Shown here: in pieces, positions 31,794 to 41,200 of the stretch
Numbering within the stretch: position 1 is the stretch's first letter
How the letters are laid out: the number at the start of each line of letters is the position of its first letter
NCBI GenBank assembly: GCA_012932865.1
Contig: SAXG01000015.1
Coordinates: 620,001 to 684,000 of the forward strand
Direction: 5' to 3'
DNA from: Amylostereum areolatum
Lineage: Eukaryota > Basidiomycota > Agaricomycetes > Russulales > Stereaceae
DNA length: 64,000 nucleotides
Position numbers and translations under genes: made by a program
Notes under the pieces: generated by a model
Database searches by the model: none
What the model was told of the DNA's origin: nothing
Seen by the model: the letters and a program-made list of their open reading frames with translations, nothing else

Positions 31794-32472
31794 AGGTGAA
31801 GGTGACGGTGAAGGCGACGGTGAAGGAGAAGGTGAAAGGACGGGAGGTGGGTAAAAGGTGGGAGCGGAGGGAGAAGATGGTGTCGACGCCCTTAAGACGG
31901 ATGACGAGGTGTAATCTAAAAGCGAGACGAGGAGCAGGCCAGTCTGTGGCGTCAGCTACTTTGTCCAAAGGAGCCTTGGTGGTGTCCTCGGGGGCTGCTT
32001 TCGGACAGGCGGGGGTTGAAACTGAGAGATTGGATAAATGCGTCGAGGAAGCTCGTGAGGCCCGTCCAGATGCAGGTGCCAAGGAGGGGGATTCCAGGGC
32101 TAACCAGGCGAGAAGGGGACCCAGAAAGGCCAGATGTGAATGCTTCGTTGAGGACAGACAAGCTGGGAGTGGCAACCAGCTGGGAAGAGTCAGACAGCGC
32201 CGGGGAAATGACGACCGGTGACGGGATGAAAGCAGAAGAGCTGGAACGGGTGGTGGGCGCAATGTCGGGCGACTGGGCGCACGCTCTGGCGGCGGGACTG
32301 GGGGAACACGTGTTTGGCGGTGGGCTAGGAGGGCGCGCGTCAGCAGCGGAACTGGAGGACACGCGTTAGCGTCAGGACTGGACAACTGGCAACAACTGGC
32401 GGAGGTGCGAGCGAGCAGCGGAGGGAGATGTAAGAGTAAAAAAATCGATTTGGTAGGTTTCAAAAAAAAAAG

Positions 32473-32771
32473 TGGAAGCACGAGGTGATCGCGCAACACT
32501 AAGTGTCGGAGAGGAGAATCACACGAGGTGAAAGGACCAAATCGTGGGATTCAAAGGAGGAAAAGAGAGAACACTCTAGCAGGAGCGGGAGGACGAGGTA
32601 TATGTATCCGAGAACATACGTACCAAATAGATGTAAAGAGCATCGAGCAGGAACAAAAGGGCGGCGGACGATGTGAACCTAATCGAAGATCGAGCCAAGC
32701 GAGGCCGTAAGTAAGAACGTCGCGGGCCGAGAGGAGCGGGAAAAGGTGTCGTAAGTAAGCGTGAGCTTACA
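32473..32771 (-). repeat. 5' LTR of gypsy D
   Basis: A 299-bp copy of 25645-25943. On its inner side is a run of ten T (minus strand) before the leader. No clear tRNA or self primer-binding site is recognised. Confidence 0.9.
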
Positions 32772-32772
32772 C

Positions 32773-32786
32773 CCTGTCAAACAGGG
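32773..32786. promoter_or_regulatory. Dyad motif CCTGTCAAACAGGG upstream of the TET/JBP gene
   Basis: A perfect 6-bp dyad CCCTGT-CAA-ACAGGG (from 32772), about 92 bp upstream of the first ATG. A 13/14 match lies upstream of the gene at 45297. D integrated at its left edge. Confidence 0.35.
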
Positions 32787-32877
32787 ACCCATAAGTATTG
32801 AGCTCGCTCCCTCGCCCGCCCCACGTGTTCCCCAGCCCCTTTGCGCGCCTCTACGCACGGTTTTTTTCGCGTCGCCC

Positions 32878-34569
32878 ATGGCCCGTCCAGGTCCTTCAGG
32901 CCCCCATGCAACGCTGGTAAGCACGTCCTATTTGTCTCTGTGTTTCTTCCCGCTGCCAAGTCGCGCCGTGGGTTGTGCGAGCGCGTCGAACGGCGCTTGG
33001 GAAATACTGGCCCTCGTCCTCGGATGAGTCTCGCATAGGCACTGTAGAGGGCGAGGGCCTAGGAAGCCCACACATTGTCCAACGCACCAGCACATGCCCC
33101 GTGTCGATGAACGCGACGAGCCGACGCACCTTGTCTGACGCGACGCGTCCCGGCGCGTTGTTGAATGCGGCCAGCCGCATGCCGCACACCACCCAACGCG
33201 GCCGGGCCCTGGAACATGGGCAGGCTGCATCTCCCGCCATCCCTCTTGCACCTCTCGCCCTCCTCTCAGATCATCTCACTGCTCCGCCGCCGCTGTACTG
33301 ACGCTCTCCCCCGCAGGACTCAATGCACCGCCTCATGCAATCCGGTCGCGTCTACACCGTGATTGCGCGCGCTGCCCTTCAAGACGAACTTAAGGTTCGG
33401 GGCGCTCCTTCGCAAGGCCATGGCCAGGGAGGATCGTGTCGCTGGTCTGCGAGAGGAGGCGGAGCTTCAAGGCCGCGACCCAGATGAGGTCGACTCCGTC
33501 GGGTCCATCTCGCCTCTCACGCTCTCGCCGGCCTCTTCCAGCGAATCCCTCGCCGCCTCCGCGCTGGAGGATGATGAATACGACGTCTCGGACGACGGCT
33601 GCAGCCCCCGGCCCTCTGACAACGTTGAGGCGTCTTCGAGAGGCCTTACCCCCGCCCACGGTGCCCTGCCTACGCCACACTGCTCCGCCCCTCACACCAC
33701 ACCTAGGCCCGTTGGGCAAAGCAAGAAGCTGTCGACCCAGCGGAAGCGAGATGCGGCGCAGAAGACAAGCAGCCAGGCAGGCTCAGCGTGCAGACGCAGG
33801 CGGCGATGGCAGCAAGAGTCGGCTGGGTTTCTTCCCCCCCGGGTGAAGTACCGCGCAAACCTGTCGGAGCAGAACGCTGCCACGCAGGCGATCCACGCGT
33901 TGGGCTTCGACGCAGTCAGGTATCGCGTCACAAAGGGTGCATACGTTGCGCGGCCTCTCACGGACCTCATGAAGTGGTGTTGGACGGGGCGGGAGCTGGA
34001 CATGATGGGGTTTCAGTACTTTGCCTGGGACGGTGTGTAAGTCGTCCTTCACCCCCCCCTCTCCCTCGTCGCTCATGCCCTCTCAGCACCCCATACGTCA
34101 TCCTCAACGACAAGGACCGTATCATCATTGTCCTCCTCGGCCACCCGCGCGAGGACAAGACGGTCCCCTTCAAGGATCGATATACGACGGCCATGGCCCG
34201 CTTCGCCTCCAAGCTTGACGATGGGCGCCGTCGCATCGAACACGTGCTGAAGGGGGGACGACGGGGGTATTTCTACTTTCCAAAGGTTCACAAGCACATG
34301 GTCAACGCCCTCGAAGAACTGTACAAGTGCATTCCATCTCTCAAAAAAAACTTCTGCAACAGCGACTACCCGGCCTGCACTTTCAACCTAGGGCCCGACA
34401 CGGTTTGCTTCCTGCACAACGACTGCGCAAACTTCCCTGGCATTCCGTGCGTCGTGACGGCCTTAGGAGACTTTGATGCTGACTACGGCGGCGACCTGGT
34501 CCTCTGGGACTTGATGCTTCGCATTTGGTTCCCAGCCGCGTCGTCCATCGGCTTGCCATCTGCTGGGTG
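32878..34569 (+). pseudogene. TET/JBP-like 2-oxoglutarate/Fe(II) dioxygenase, 5' portion
   Basis: A basidiomycete TET/JBP-family gene; such enzymes oxidise 5-methylcytosine or thymine in DNA. A likely first exon starts at ATG 32878 (MARPGPSG). A long exon (to 34036) contains MHRLMQSGRVYTVIARAALQ, a basic/Ser-rich linker, KYRANLSEQ and FQYFAWDG. An intron at 34037-34086 follows, then TPYVILNDKDRIIIVLLG, a TFNLGPDTVCFLHND block with the HxD iron ligands (His 34415-34417, Asp 34421-34423), and ALGDFDADYGGDLVLWDL, a hallmark of this fungal family. The frame stops at LPSAG, where gypsy F is inserted, separating HxD from the distal histidine. Early exon joins are uncertain. Confidence 0.75.
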
Positions 34570-35077
34570 TGTTAAGGACGGTCCTTATCACGTGACAAGC
34601 GGCTCAGGCTACAGTACTCTTACGCGTGAGAGGTGGGATCAGGTGATCCAGACGTCTCGGTTATACGAAGGTGAATGTCGATAGACGAAGCAGTAAGTCT
34701 TCGCTGAAGACTTAGGCGAGTCTGTCAACTTAGTTGGCTTAGGATTCTCTTTAGTGCTTTAAGAGGAGGTTCTATTAAGAACAGTCCTGTATTTACAAAG
34801 AGAACGAGCTGGGGAATAGCTCGTTCGTTGAGCCTCCTTTTATAAGAAAGGAGGTCGAGTAAATATATGTACATTGAGCGACGGTCGCATCAAGTATCTA
34901 CGGGGATGAGACTGTGGCACCGTCGCGGCTGTGCCGTTGAGACGGTGACGATCTGTGGCACTGTCGTCGTCGCGCCGTTGAGACGGTTACGAACTGGGGC
35001 ACAGTCGTAATCCGTCGTTTAGCGACGTCCTTCCTAATAAGGCAATGGAAAATGAAGTACCTTGGACAAGTTGTAAC
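34570..35077 (-). repeat. 3' LTR of gypsy F
   Basis: A 508-bp LTR; minus strand begins TGTTACAACTTG and ends CCGTCCTTAACA. Its minisatellite (34913-35000) has one unit fewer than the 5' LTR. Confidence 0.95.
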
Positions 35078-35311
35078 ACTATCCCCCTCTCTAGAATCTA
35101 CGTCTCGTAGATTCCTGAATCGAAGCGGTTCTAGAGGGATTTCTTGAACATGCTGTCGATCGCTCGCTCTTCGCCATTGGAGGAGGAATATTGTTGATGC
35201 GAGGAATATGAGGACCGTAAGTCCTACGATGATGCTGATGACGGCGATGAGCCAGCGTGGAGTAGGCGTATTGAAAATCGCGAGATCGGGTGACTGAGTG
35301 GGCTGCATCAC
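34898..35311 (-). CDS. Small single-pass membrane protein in the env position of gypsy F
   Basis: A 137-codon frame between the zinc-knuckle ORFs and the 3' LTR. Residues 1-19 are hydrophilic (MMQPTQSPDLAIFNTPTPR), residues 20-46 form a strong membrane segment (WLIAVISIIVGLTVLIFLAS and on), followed by basic LQWRR; this predicts an outside-N, inside-C single-pass topology. From about residue 80 the frame is encoded by the polypurine tract and then the LTR, so the meaningful protein is about 78 residues. No signal peptide, cysteine-rich ectodomain or fusion motif is seen. Conservation between copies cannot be tested because A is truncated. Its role is unknown. Confidence 0.4.
   Translation of the reverse strand: MMQPTQSPDLAIFNTPTPRWLIAVISIIVGLTVLIFLASTIFLLQWRRASDRQHVQEIPLEPLRFRNLRDVDSREGDSVTTCPRYFIFHCLIRKDVAKRRITTVPQFVTVSTARRRQCHRSSPSQRHSRDGATVSSP
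35078..35091 (-). other. Polypurine tract of gypsy F
   Basis: Minus-strand AGAGAGGGGGATAG directly before the 3' LTR, the expected plus-strand DNA primer. It fixes the LTR boundary. Confidence 0.8.
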
Positions 35312-35382
35312 GCTTCTGAGTCCTCATGTTTTGATGTTCACTCCTTTTATCCTTATCCGGAATCGAGCGATAGAATTCTATT

Positions 35383-35766
35383 CTACCGCTTCAGTAACGC
35401 CTCCACTACTTTTATGTCCTCCCCGTCCATCGTGGGAGACCCTAGCCTATGCCCTATCCTCGCCGTCGTCGCGTGGTCCGGGCTTCTGAACCGGGGGCCG
35501 TGCTTCCGGAATACCCCTCTAATGCCACATTTCCCCTTCGACTCCCGCATGGCTTCTTCGTCTAGACTTCTCGGCCTCTTCATGGCGCGAGCGACGTCCG
35601 GACGGCTTAGGAGTTCCGTGACTCTCTTGAGATGACGAAGGAGTTCTTCGTCTTGTGGGTTGGGCGTGGGAGTGCGCGAGAGGACGGGCGAGGGAGGAGG
35701 AGTGGTAGGGGGAGTGTGGTCGGTGGTGGAGAGATTGCGCGACGAGGGGGTGAGGGTGGAAGACAT
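35383..35766 (-). CDS. Unknown ORF in the extra region of gypsy F
   Basis: A 127-codon frame from ATG 35766 (MSSTLTPSSRNLST). Ser/Thr/Pro-rich first half, then a charged helical segment (DEELLRHLKRVTELLSRPDV) and a basic C-terminal part (GVFRKHGPRFRSPDH). No family recognised. It lies between a hydrophobic ORF and the membrane-protein ORF, all on the element's coding strand. Confidence 0.35.
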   Translation of the reverse strand: MSSTLTPSSRNLSTTDHTPPTTPPPSPVLSRTPTPNPQDEELLRHLKRVTELLSRPDVARAMKRPRSLDEEAMRESKGKCGIRGVFRKHGPRFRSPDHATTARIGHRLGSPTMDGEDIKVVEALLKR

Positions 35767-35912
35767 TTGGTTGGTGTGGGTGGTGCGAGTGGGTTTGTTT
35801 AGACGATGTCTGAGGGTGTTGTGGTCTTTGTAGCCTTCCCTTTTATCCTTACGATGCGGAGGGGCAATGATGTAATCATTGCCAGCAATCGTAAGTGATG
35901 ATTCGTACATAA

Positions 35913-36311
35913 TCAAAACTGAGTCGTAAGCAGGCGACGCGTCCAGCACGTCGCGGAGAGAATATCAAGTGTCTCGCCTTCCTCATAGCGATAGAAACCG
36001 GTATAGTAGAGAAGTCCGAGGAAAATATGCATGCGGATGAGGGCGCAGTCCATAATCAGTCCGAGAAGTATCGTGACGATAGATGCGAGAGCGTAATGAT
36101 GGGGGGAGAGAGAAAGTCCGAGTGCATGATGATGGGTAAAGTCTGTCCGCGCGCTTACCAGGGCTCTGGCCAGTGATCCTTCGACTCCTCCGCTTCCTGC
36201 AAGTCCCAATCTTCTTCCTTCCAGAAGAGATCGTCGACGCGCCAGGAGTGATTGAAGCGCGAGGGGGGTTCTCGCTGAGTGCGGAGCATTGCGTCTTCCC
36301 AGTACAGCCAC
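35913..36311 (-). CDS. Possible hydrophobic ORF in gypsy F
   Basis: A 132-codon frame overlapping the end of the zinc-knuckle ORF. Its second half is hydrophobic (YALASIVTILLGLIMDCALI, then IFLGLLYYTGFY), possibly one or two membrane segments. Only the part after the zinc-knuckle ORF stop at 36155 is free of overlap. Low support. Confidence 0.2.
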   Translation of the reverse strand: MAVLGRRNAPHSARTPLALQSLLARRRSLLEGRRLGLAGSGGVEGSLARALVSARTDFTHHHALGLSLSPHHYALASIVTILLGLIMDCALIRMHIFLGLLYYTGFYRYEEGETLDILSATCWTRRLLTTQF

Positions 36312-37846
36312 TGCTCAGTGGCGTGTTGGGCGGCTTCGTGCGTCAGGCTCTCACGCCGCGTGAGGAATCCCAGAAGCTGCCTGTGGGCGCGGGCGGTAGC
36401 GTCGGTACGTCGGAGGTGGGGGTGGGACATCAGTGTTCCTGGACCGTAACTGATATCCGGACGGCTCGGGCGAGGGTGAGGAAGAGGAGTCTGTGGTCGG
36501 AGGGGATAGCAGGACCGAGATCGGGGGAAGTGAGGGGGAGCGTCCTTGCGACGGGGACAATCTCGGCGGAGATGGCCTCGCTTGCCGCATTTCCAGCAGC
36601 GTTTCCGCGGCTTCGAGGGAATTGCGTCCCACTCCTCTTGTGTCCACGTGGTCGGCTCGTTGTTCCACTGGTCCGAGGGATTCTCGGCCGTTTCTTCCGC
36701 TTCGTCCGCTGAACTGTCCGACTCGTCCGTTAGGTTGAGTTCCTGTCTCCGGCGAGCGTGGTCTTCCATCATCCGATCGACTATCTTCTGGAGCTCCTTG
36801 AAGTTCTTCCTCACCCGATGCATCGGGGAGTCTGAGCTCTCTGATTTGCTTGAACGGTCTTCTGTCGGGGTCGACAGAATCATGTTTACGTCGCTGTGCG
36901 GTGACTCGGGGATCTTGGGTGACGGGATCTCGAGCGTGGTCGGGGTGCGGACGTAGGAATGAGGGATAGGGGGCGGGGCCTCCGTGCCACGGCATGGGAG
37001 CATCGCCAGCAGATAGTGGGAATGGAGTTGGCGGTCTAGGCACGGCGGGCAGCCGAGAAGGTGTCCTAGGTACCGGTCGCGGACTGCTGGTCGGTCGTCC
37101 GGTCGGTTGTCCGAGCTCTGGAAGGACCAGGGGCTGTCCCGATAGCTCTCTTGGCAGGGGCTGTCTGAACAGCTCTCCGGGTACTCCGTTTCGAGCGACG
37201 GGAGGTTGGATGGGGTTAATGTGGGTGAGGCCGGGGATGGGTATGGATCCCGGCGGGGTGGGAGCGGTGACGGGTCGTGGAGGGGCGTTAGGAAGGAACG
37301 GGGGTCTGGCGAGGGCGGATGCGATGGGATCGGGTCGAACAGTATAGCCCGGGGAGATGTGATGTCCATGGAAGATGAGGTCGATGTCGGGGCCGTCGCG
37401 TGACGACATATGGGGAACTCCGGTAGTTTCCATTCGTCTGCGGAGGATTTCTCCTTCGTAGGCGGCGCGGAAGGTGTGTCTTTCCCAGTTGAGCCAGTTG
37501 ACTCTGTATCCGACTTCAGTAAGGAATCTCCGGAGCTCTGCGACGTTGAGTACAGCCGCTGCGCTAGCTTCCGGAATCGTCGAAGAAGCTTGACCTCTCG
37601 CTCCTCCATCTCGGTCGAGAGCGTCAGGTACCTCGAGTCTAGCTGGCGGAGTTCTCCGTCGAGCATCTTGACGTGGTTCTTCAGGATGTCCTGGACATCG
37701 GCCGACTCCCTCCTGAGGTCGTCGATCCGCTGTCTGGCCTGCTCGAGTGCTACTCCGGCTATCATGCGGGCTATCTGACTCTCGAGTATCGGGGAATCGG
37801 GCGTTGGGACTTCCGCTACTCCGGGCCACGGGGATTGCATTAGCAC
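36155..37846 (-). CDS. Second gag-like zinc-knuckle ORF in gypsy F
   Basis: A 563-codon frame downstream of pol. Residues ~20-115 are a coiled coil (QARQRIDDLRRESADVQDIL, LRQLDSRYLTLSTEMEEREV), followed by a long Pro/Ser linker, another charged helix (MHRVRKNFKELQKIVDRMME), and a canonical CX2CX4HX4C knuckle (CWKCGKRGHLRRDC) near residue 425. The end is tryptophan-rich and acidic. This is the architecture of a gag nucleocapsid protein, but it is unrelated to the gag at 42122-44239 and sits where an env or accessory ORF would. It overlaps another long frame for 1.5 kb. It may be a captured gag from another element, or an accessory RNA-binding protein. Confidence 0.55.
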   Translation of the reverse strand: MLMQSPWPGVAEVPTPDSPILESQIARMIAGVALEQARQRIDDLRRESADVQDILKNHVKMLDGELRQLDSRYLTLSTEMEEREVKLLRRFRKLAQRLYSTSQSSGDSLLKSDTESTGSTGKDTPSAPPTKEKSSADEWKLPEFPICRHATAPTSTSSSMDITSPRAILFDPIPSHPPSPDPRSFLTPLHDPSPLPPRRDPYPSPASPTLTPSNLPSLETEYPESCSDSPCQESYRDSPWSFQSSDNRPDDRPAVRDRYLGHLLGCPPCLDRQLHSHYLLAMLPCRGTEAPPPIPHSYVRTPTTLEIPSPKIPESPHSDVNMILSTPTEDRSSKSESSDSPMHRVRKNFKELQKIVDRMMEDHARRRQELNLTDESDSSADEAEETAENPSDQWNNEPTTWTQEEWDAIPSKPRKRCWKCGKRGHLRRDCPRRKDAPPHFPRSRSCYPLRPQTPLPHPRPSRPDISYGPGTLMSHPHLRRTDATARAHRQLLGFLTRRESLTHEAAQHATEQWLYWEDAMLRTQREPPSRFNHSWRVDDLFWKEEDWDLQEAEESKDHWPEPW

Positions 37847-38072
37847 CTGTGAGGAATCCGGGTGCTTCAGTTAGGGTTCTTCTGTGTGCTTCTAAGCGGC
37901 TTACCCCTTGCTCTTCCGTCTGTTCTTCCGTCTGGTCCTGACCTAGGCGGAGAAGGTACTGACTTAATTGCAAGGATTGCTGCTGATCGAGCGATGAAGC
38001 AGTCTCCACAGAGGGCGCGTTCCTGTTGAGAGTGGTGAACTCGGTTGCAGACGAGGCGGAGGTGGTCGACAT
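36351..38072 (-). CDS. Overlapping long ORF in gypsy F
   Basis: A 573-codon frame (MSTTSASSATEFTTL) that starts 226 nt before the zinc-knuckle ORF and overlaps it in another frame for about 1.5 kb. The first ~75 residues, before the overlap, look like genuine coding sequence (LDQQQSLQLSQYLLRLGQDQ). In the overlap a block around residues 180-245 (LRRFLTEVGYRVNWLNWERH, EILRRRMETTGVPHMSS) also looks structured, while the rest is Pro/Arg-rich. A spliced or frameshifted protein using the N-terminus of this frame and the C-terminus of the other is plausible. No family recognised. Confidence 0.4.
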   Translation of the reverse strand: MSTTSASSATEFTTLNRNAPSVETASSLDQQQSLQLSQYLLRLGQDQTEEQTEEQGVSRLEAHRRTLTEAPGFLTGANAIPVARSSGSPNARFPDTRESDSPHDSRSSTRAGQTADRRPQEGVGRCPGHPEEPRQDARRRTPPARLEVPDALDRDGGARGQASSTIPEASAAAVLNVAELRRFLTEVGYRVNWLNWERHTFRAAYEGEILRRRMETTGVPHMSSRDGPDIDLIFHGHHISPGYTVRPDPIASALARPPFLPNAPPRPVTAPTPPGSIPIPGLTHINPIQPPVARNGVPGELFRQPLPRELSGQPLVLPELGQPTGRPTSSPRPVPRTPSRLPAVPRPPTPFPLSAGDAPMPWHGGPAPYPSFLRPHPDHARDPVTQDPRVTAQRRKHDSVDPDRRPFKQIRELRLPDASGEEELQGAPEDSRSDDGRPRSPETGTQPNGRVGQFSGRSGRNGRESLGPVEQRADHVDTRGVGRNSLEAAETLLEMRQARPSPPRLSPSQGRSPSLPPISVLLSPPTTDSSSSPSPEPSGYQLRSRNTDVPPPPPTYRRYRPRPQAASGIPHAA

Positions 38073-38215
38073 TGCTAGATGAGACGATCGGATTGGTGGA
38101 GGAAGTGTTGGCTGCGTTTGGGGTGGTGGACATTGGTGATCTGTCTTGTTGAACCCGTAGGGTTTTTATCCCCCCCTTGTTGGCAGTGCATTCGCCTGAA
38201 TGTCGTTGAGTCTCA

Positions 38216-41200
38216 CTAATGTCTTACTTTCGTCTTGCGTTTCTTTCGTCTCGTTGGTCTTTGTTCTTGCTGTGTTGCGTCGGTTTCGTCACGATCAGTG
38301 GCTTCTGTGTTGGTATCTCTGATTGGCTGTGGTGGCAACTTCGGTGCCTTGGGGTTATTCCGATGGAACTCTGCGATCGCATCTTTTGATCCTTCGAGAT
38401 TAGATGCTGGTTCCCATGTGTTACCGGAATCTGGGTAGCCTTTCCATTTTACGAAATAATGTAATGGTTCGGAATATCGTTTGTCTAGTTTCGAGGTTAT
38501 TATTGTTTCTAGTTCATAGAGTTCTTCATCGTTTACTAGTTCCGGAGGCGGTTTTTCGTAAGCTTCTCCATATTGTTCTGTTTCTTTGAATGGAATTAAT
38601 AGTGCCGCGTGAAATACCGGATGTATTTTCCACTTCGCCGGTAGTTCTAAGCGATAGATTACTGGTCCTATTACTTTTTCGATTTTGAATGGGCCGAATC
38701 GCTTTGGTGCTAGTTTAGTTTTCGGGTATACCGTGTTAAGATTTTTCCCGTCTAACCATACTTGGTCACCCTGTTTGAGTTGATCTCGCAGTGTGAACGT
38801 TTGATCATGCTGCATTTTCATTAATTTGGCAGCTATTTCCAGACTTGCTTCTGCGTTGTCCCATGCGTCCTTAAAGTTCTTTATTCTTTCTTCGGCTGTC
38901 GGTATTCGCGGATCGGTTGGTATTGCCGGGTTAAAGACCGGTTGGTATTGCCGGGTTAAAGACCGGTTGGTACCCGTGTAGGAGTTCAAATGGGGAAGTT
39001 TTCGTAGCTGAATGTTGTCTTATATTGTGTGCAAATTCTGCTTTTGGTAGAAGTTTTGCCCAATTCGTTTGATCTCCGTTGCAGAATGCTCGAAGATATT
39101 GTTCTAACTCTTGATTCACTCTTTCTGTTTCGCCATCCGTTTGGGGATGATACGCTGTACTGAGCGACGAGATAACTCCGAGGCTTTCGCAGATGGATTG
39201 GAATACTTTGGATGCGAATTGAGGGCCTCTGTCCGATATCATTCTTTTCCATAGTCCAAATCGTCTGTAAACATTGTCGATCAGAAGATCAGCTGTTTCT
39301 TCTGCGTTGATCGTCTTTAGGCACGGCGTGAATACTGCGGTTTTGGTGAACCTGTCGACGACTACGTTGATCGAATCGAATCCGTTGGAGATCGGAAGAT
39401 CTGTAATAAAATCTGATGTGATTGTTTCCCATGGTCGTTCTGGTATTTCCGTAGGTTGTAATGGATGTTTTGCCGGATGTGTGACATTCTTTGTTGACTG
39501 GCATACGGGACATCCTTGAACATAACCTTTTACGAAGGAAATCATCTTTGGCCACCAAAAGTTTCTTTGTACCAGCTCCAGAGTTTTCATTTCGCCTGGA
39601 TGTCCAATCGTTTCCAGATCATGATGCGATTTTAGGATCATGCGTCTAAGTTCGAGATTCTGTGGCACATAGATCTTTCCTTTTCTGATGATCAGATCGT
39701 TCTCGAAGTTCCAATCTTCGATTCCTTTTGCGAGGGTGCGTGGTCCCGATCTTTTGATTGTATCTAACGCTGTCCAAACTTCATCATCTAGGTGTGAGAA
39801 GTTTCTTAGTTCTTTGAGAAGTTCTTTGTCTCCGACTGCTTCGACTGTTCCTCTTCCGGTGGCTCTAGCCCTGAAAACCGAAGGGTGAAGCAGGATGCGG
39901 TCGTCGTTGTCTGGAATGTCTTCCTTATGATCTGGTCTTCTAGAAAGTCCATCTGCCTTGTTTGTACTTCCTGGTTTGTGTACCAAGGTGTAGTCGAAAC
40001 GGGACAGATACAAGCTCCATCATGCTTGTCGTCGATTGAGTTTCTGAGCTGTTGTGAAATATTCTAGATTTTTATGATCTGTCCAGATTTCGACTTTGTG
40101 GTTCGCTCCTTCTAGATAGTGTCGCCAGTGTTCTAAGGCTTTCACTACTCCTAAGAGTTCTTTGTCGTATATCTCGTAATTCTGTTCCGCGGGAGACAGT
40201 GATTTGGATAGGTACGCGACCGGATGCCATCTTTCGATCTCATCTGGCTGTGATAGGATGGCTCCGTACGCGAAATCGGAGGCGTCACTCTCTATGCGGA
40301 ATGGTTTGTTTTCATCGGGCATGATTAAGATTGGGGACGACGTGAATTCTCGTTTCAGTCTTTCGAAGGTACGTTCACATTCGGTCGTCCAGTTCCATTC
40401 GTGGTCTTTCTTTGTGAGCTGGAATAGGGGTCTGGCGATCTTAGAATAGTCTTTGATGAAGCGTCGATAGAAATTTCCAAATCCGAGGAATGATTGGACT
40501 TCTTTTACTTTCCTCGGTGTGGGCCATTCGGCTAGCCCTTGGACTTTGACCGGGTCCATCTGTACCTTGTTGTGCGTGATTATCACGCCTAGGTATTCGA
40601 TCGATGGTCGTTCGAAGAAGCACTTCTCTGGTTTCAGGAATAGATCGTTCCGTTCTAGAAGTTGGAGGGCTTCTTTCATCAGTTTCCTATGTTCGTCGAG
40701 TGTTTCTGTAAATATCAGTATGTCATCCATATAGACCACCACTTTTCCGGTGTCTATTAATTCTTTGAACAGTGCGTTCATCATTGCTTGGAATGTTGCG
40801 GGTGAGTTGGTTAGTCCGAAGAACATTACCATTGGTTCGAAAAGGCCTCTGTTTGTTTTGAACGCAGCTTTCCATTGATCTCCTTCTTTGATCCGAACAT
40901 TGTTGTATCCCCATCGGAGATCGAGCTTTGAGAAGATCTTAGCGCCTTTTAATTTGTCGATGAGATCTGAGATGAGCGGTATCGGGTATTCATTTTTGAC
41001 CGTGATCGAGTTAAGATAGCGATAGTCCTGTACTGGTCGAAGAGATCCGTCTTTCTTCTTGATAAAGAAGGGCGATGATATCTCTGATTTTGATTCTCGG
41101 ATGTACCCTTTTCGTAGATGTTCATCTATGAATGTGTCCAGTTCCTTCCGTTCTGGTACCGTCATTGGGTACACTTTGCAATTTCGAGGTTTCCATCCTT

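Larger units (their letters stand above)
25645..32771 (-). mobile_element. Ty3/gypsy element D (family III), degenerate
   Basis: 7127 bp, minus strand, including a 655-bp nested MITE. LTRs of 299 bp at both ends, polypurine tract GGGGGGGGAGGAG before the 3' LTR, and the exact 5-bp duplication CCCTG (25640-25644 and 32772-32776). The LTRs differ by roughly six positions. gag-protease is open, but pol is broken by a stop and frameshifts. It lies about 100 bp upstream of the TET/JBP-like gene start. Confidence 0.93.

Noticed and set aside
32440..32472. Possible self-priming site of D (ACCAAATCG, complementary to a 9-nt stretch in its LTR)
   Set aside because: It lies about 20 nt from the LTR end and the LTR match is not below a TATA box; probably coincidence.
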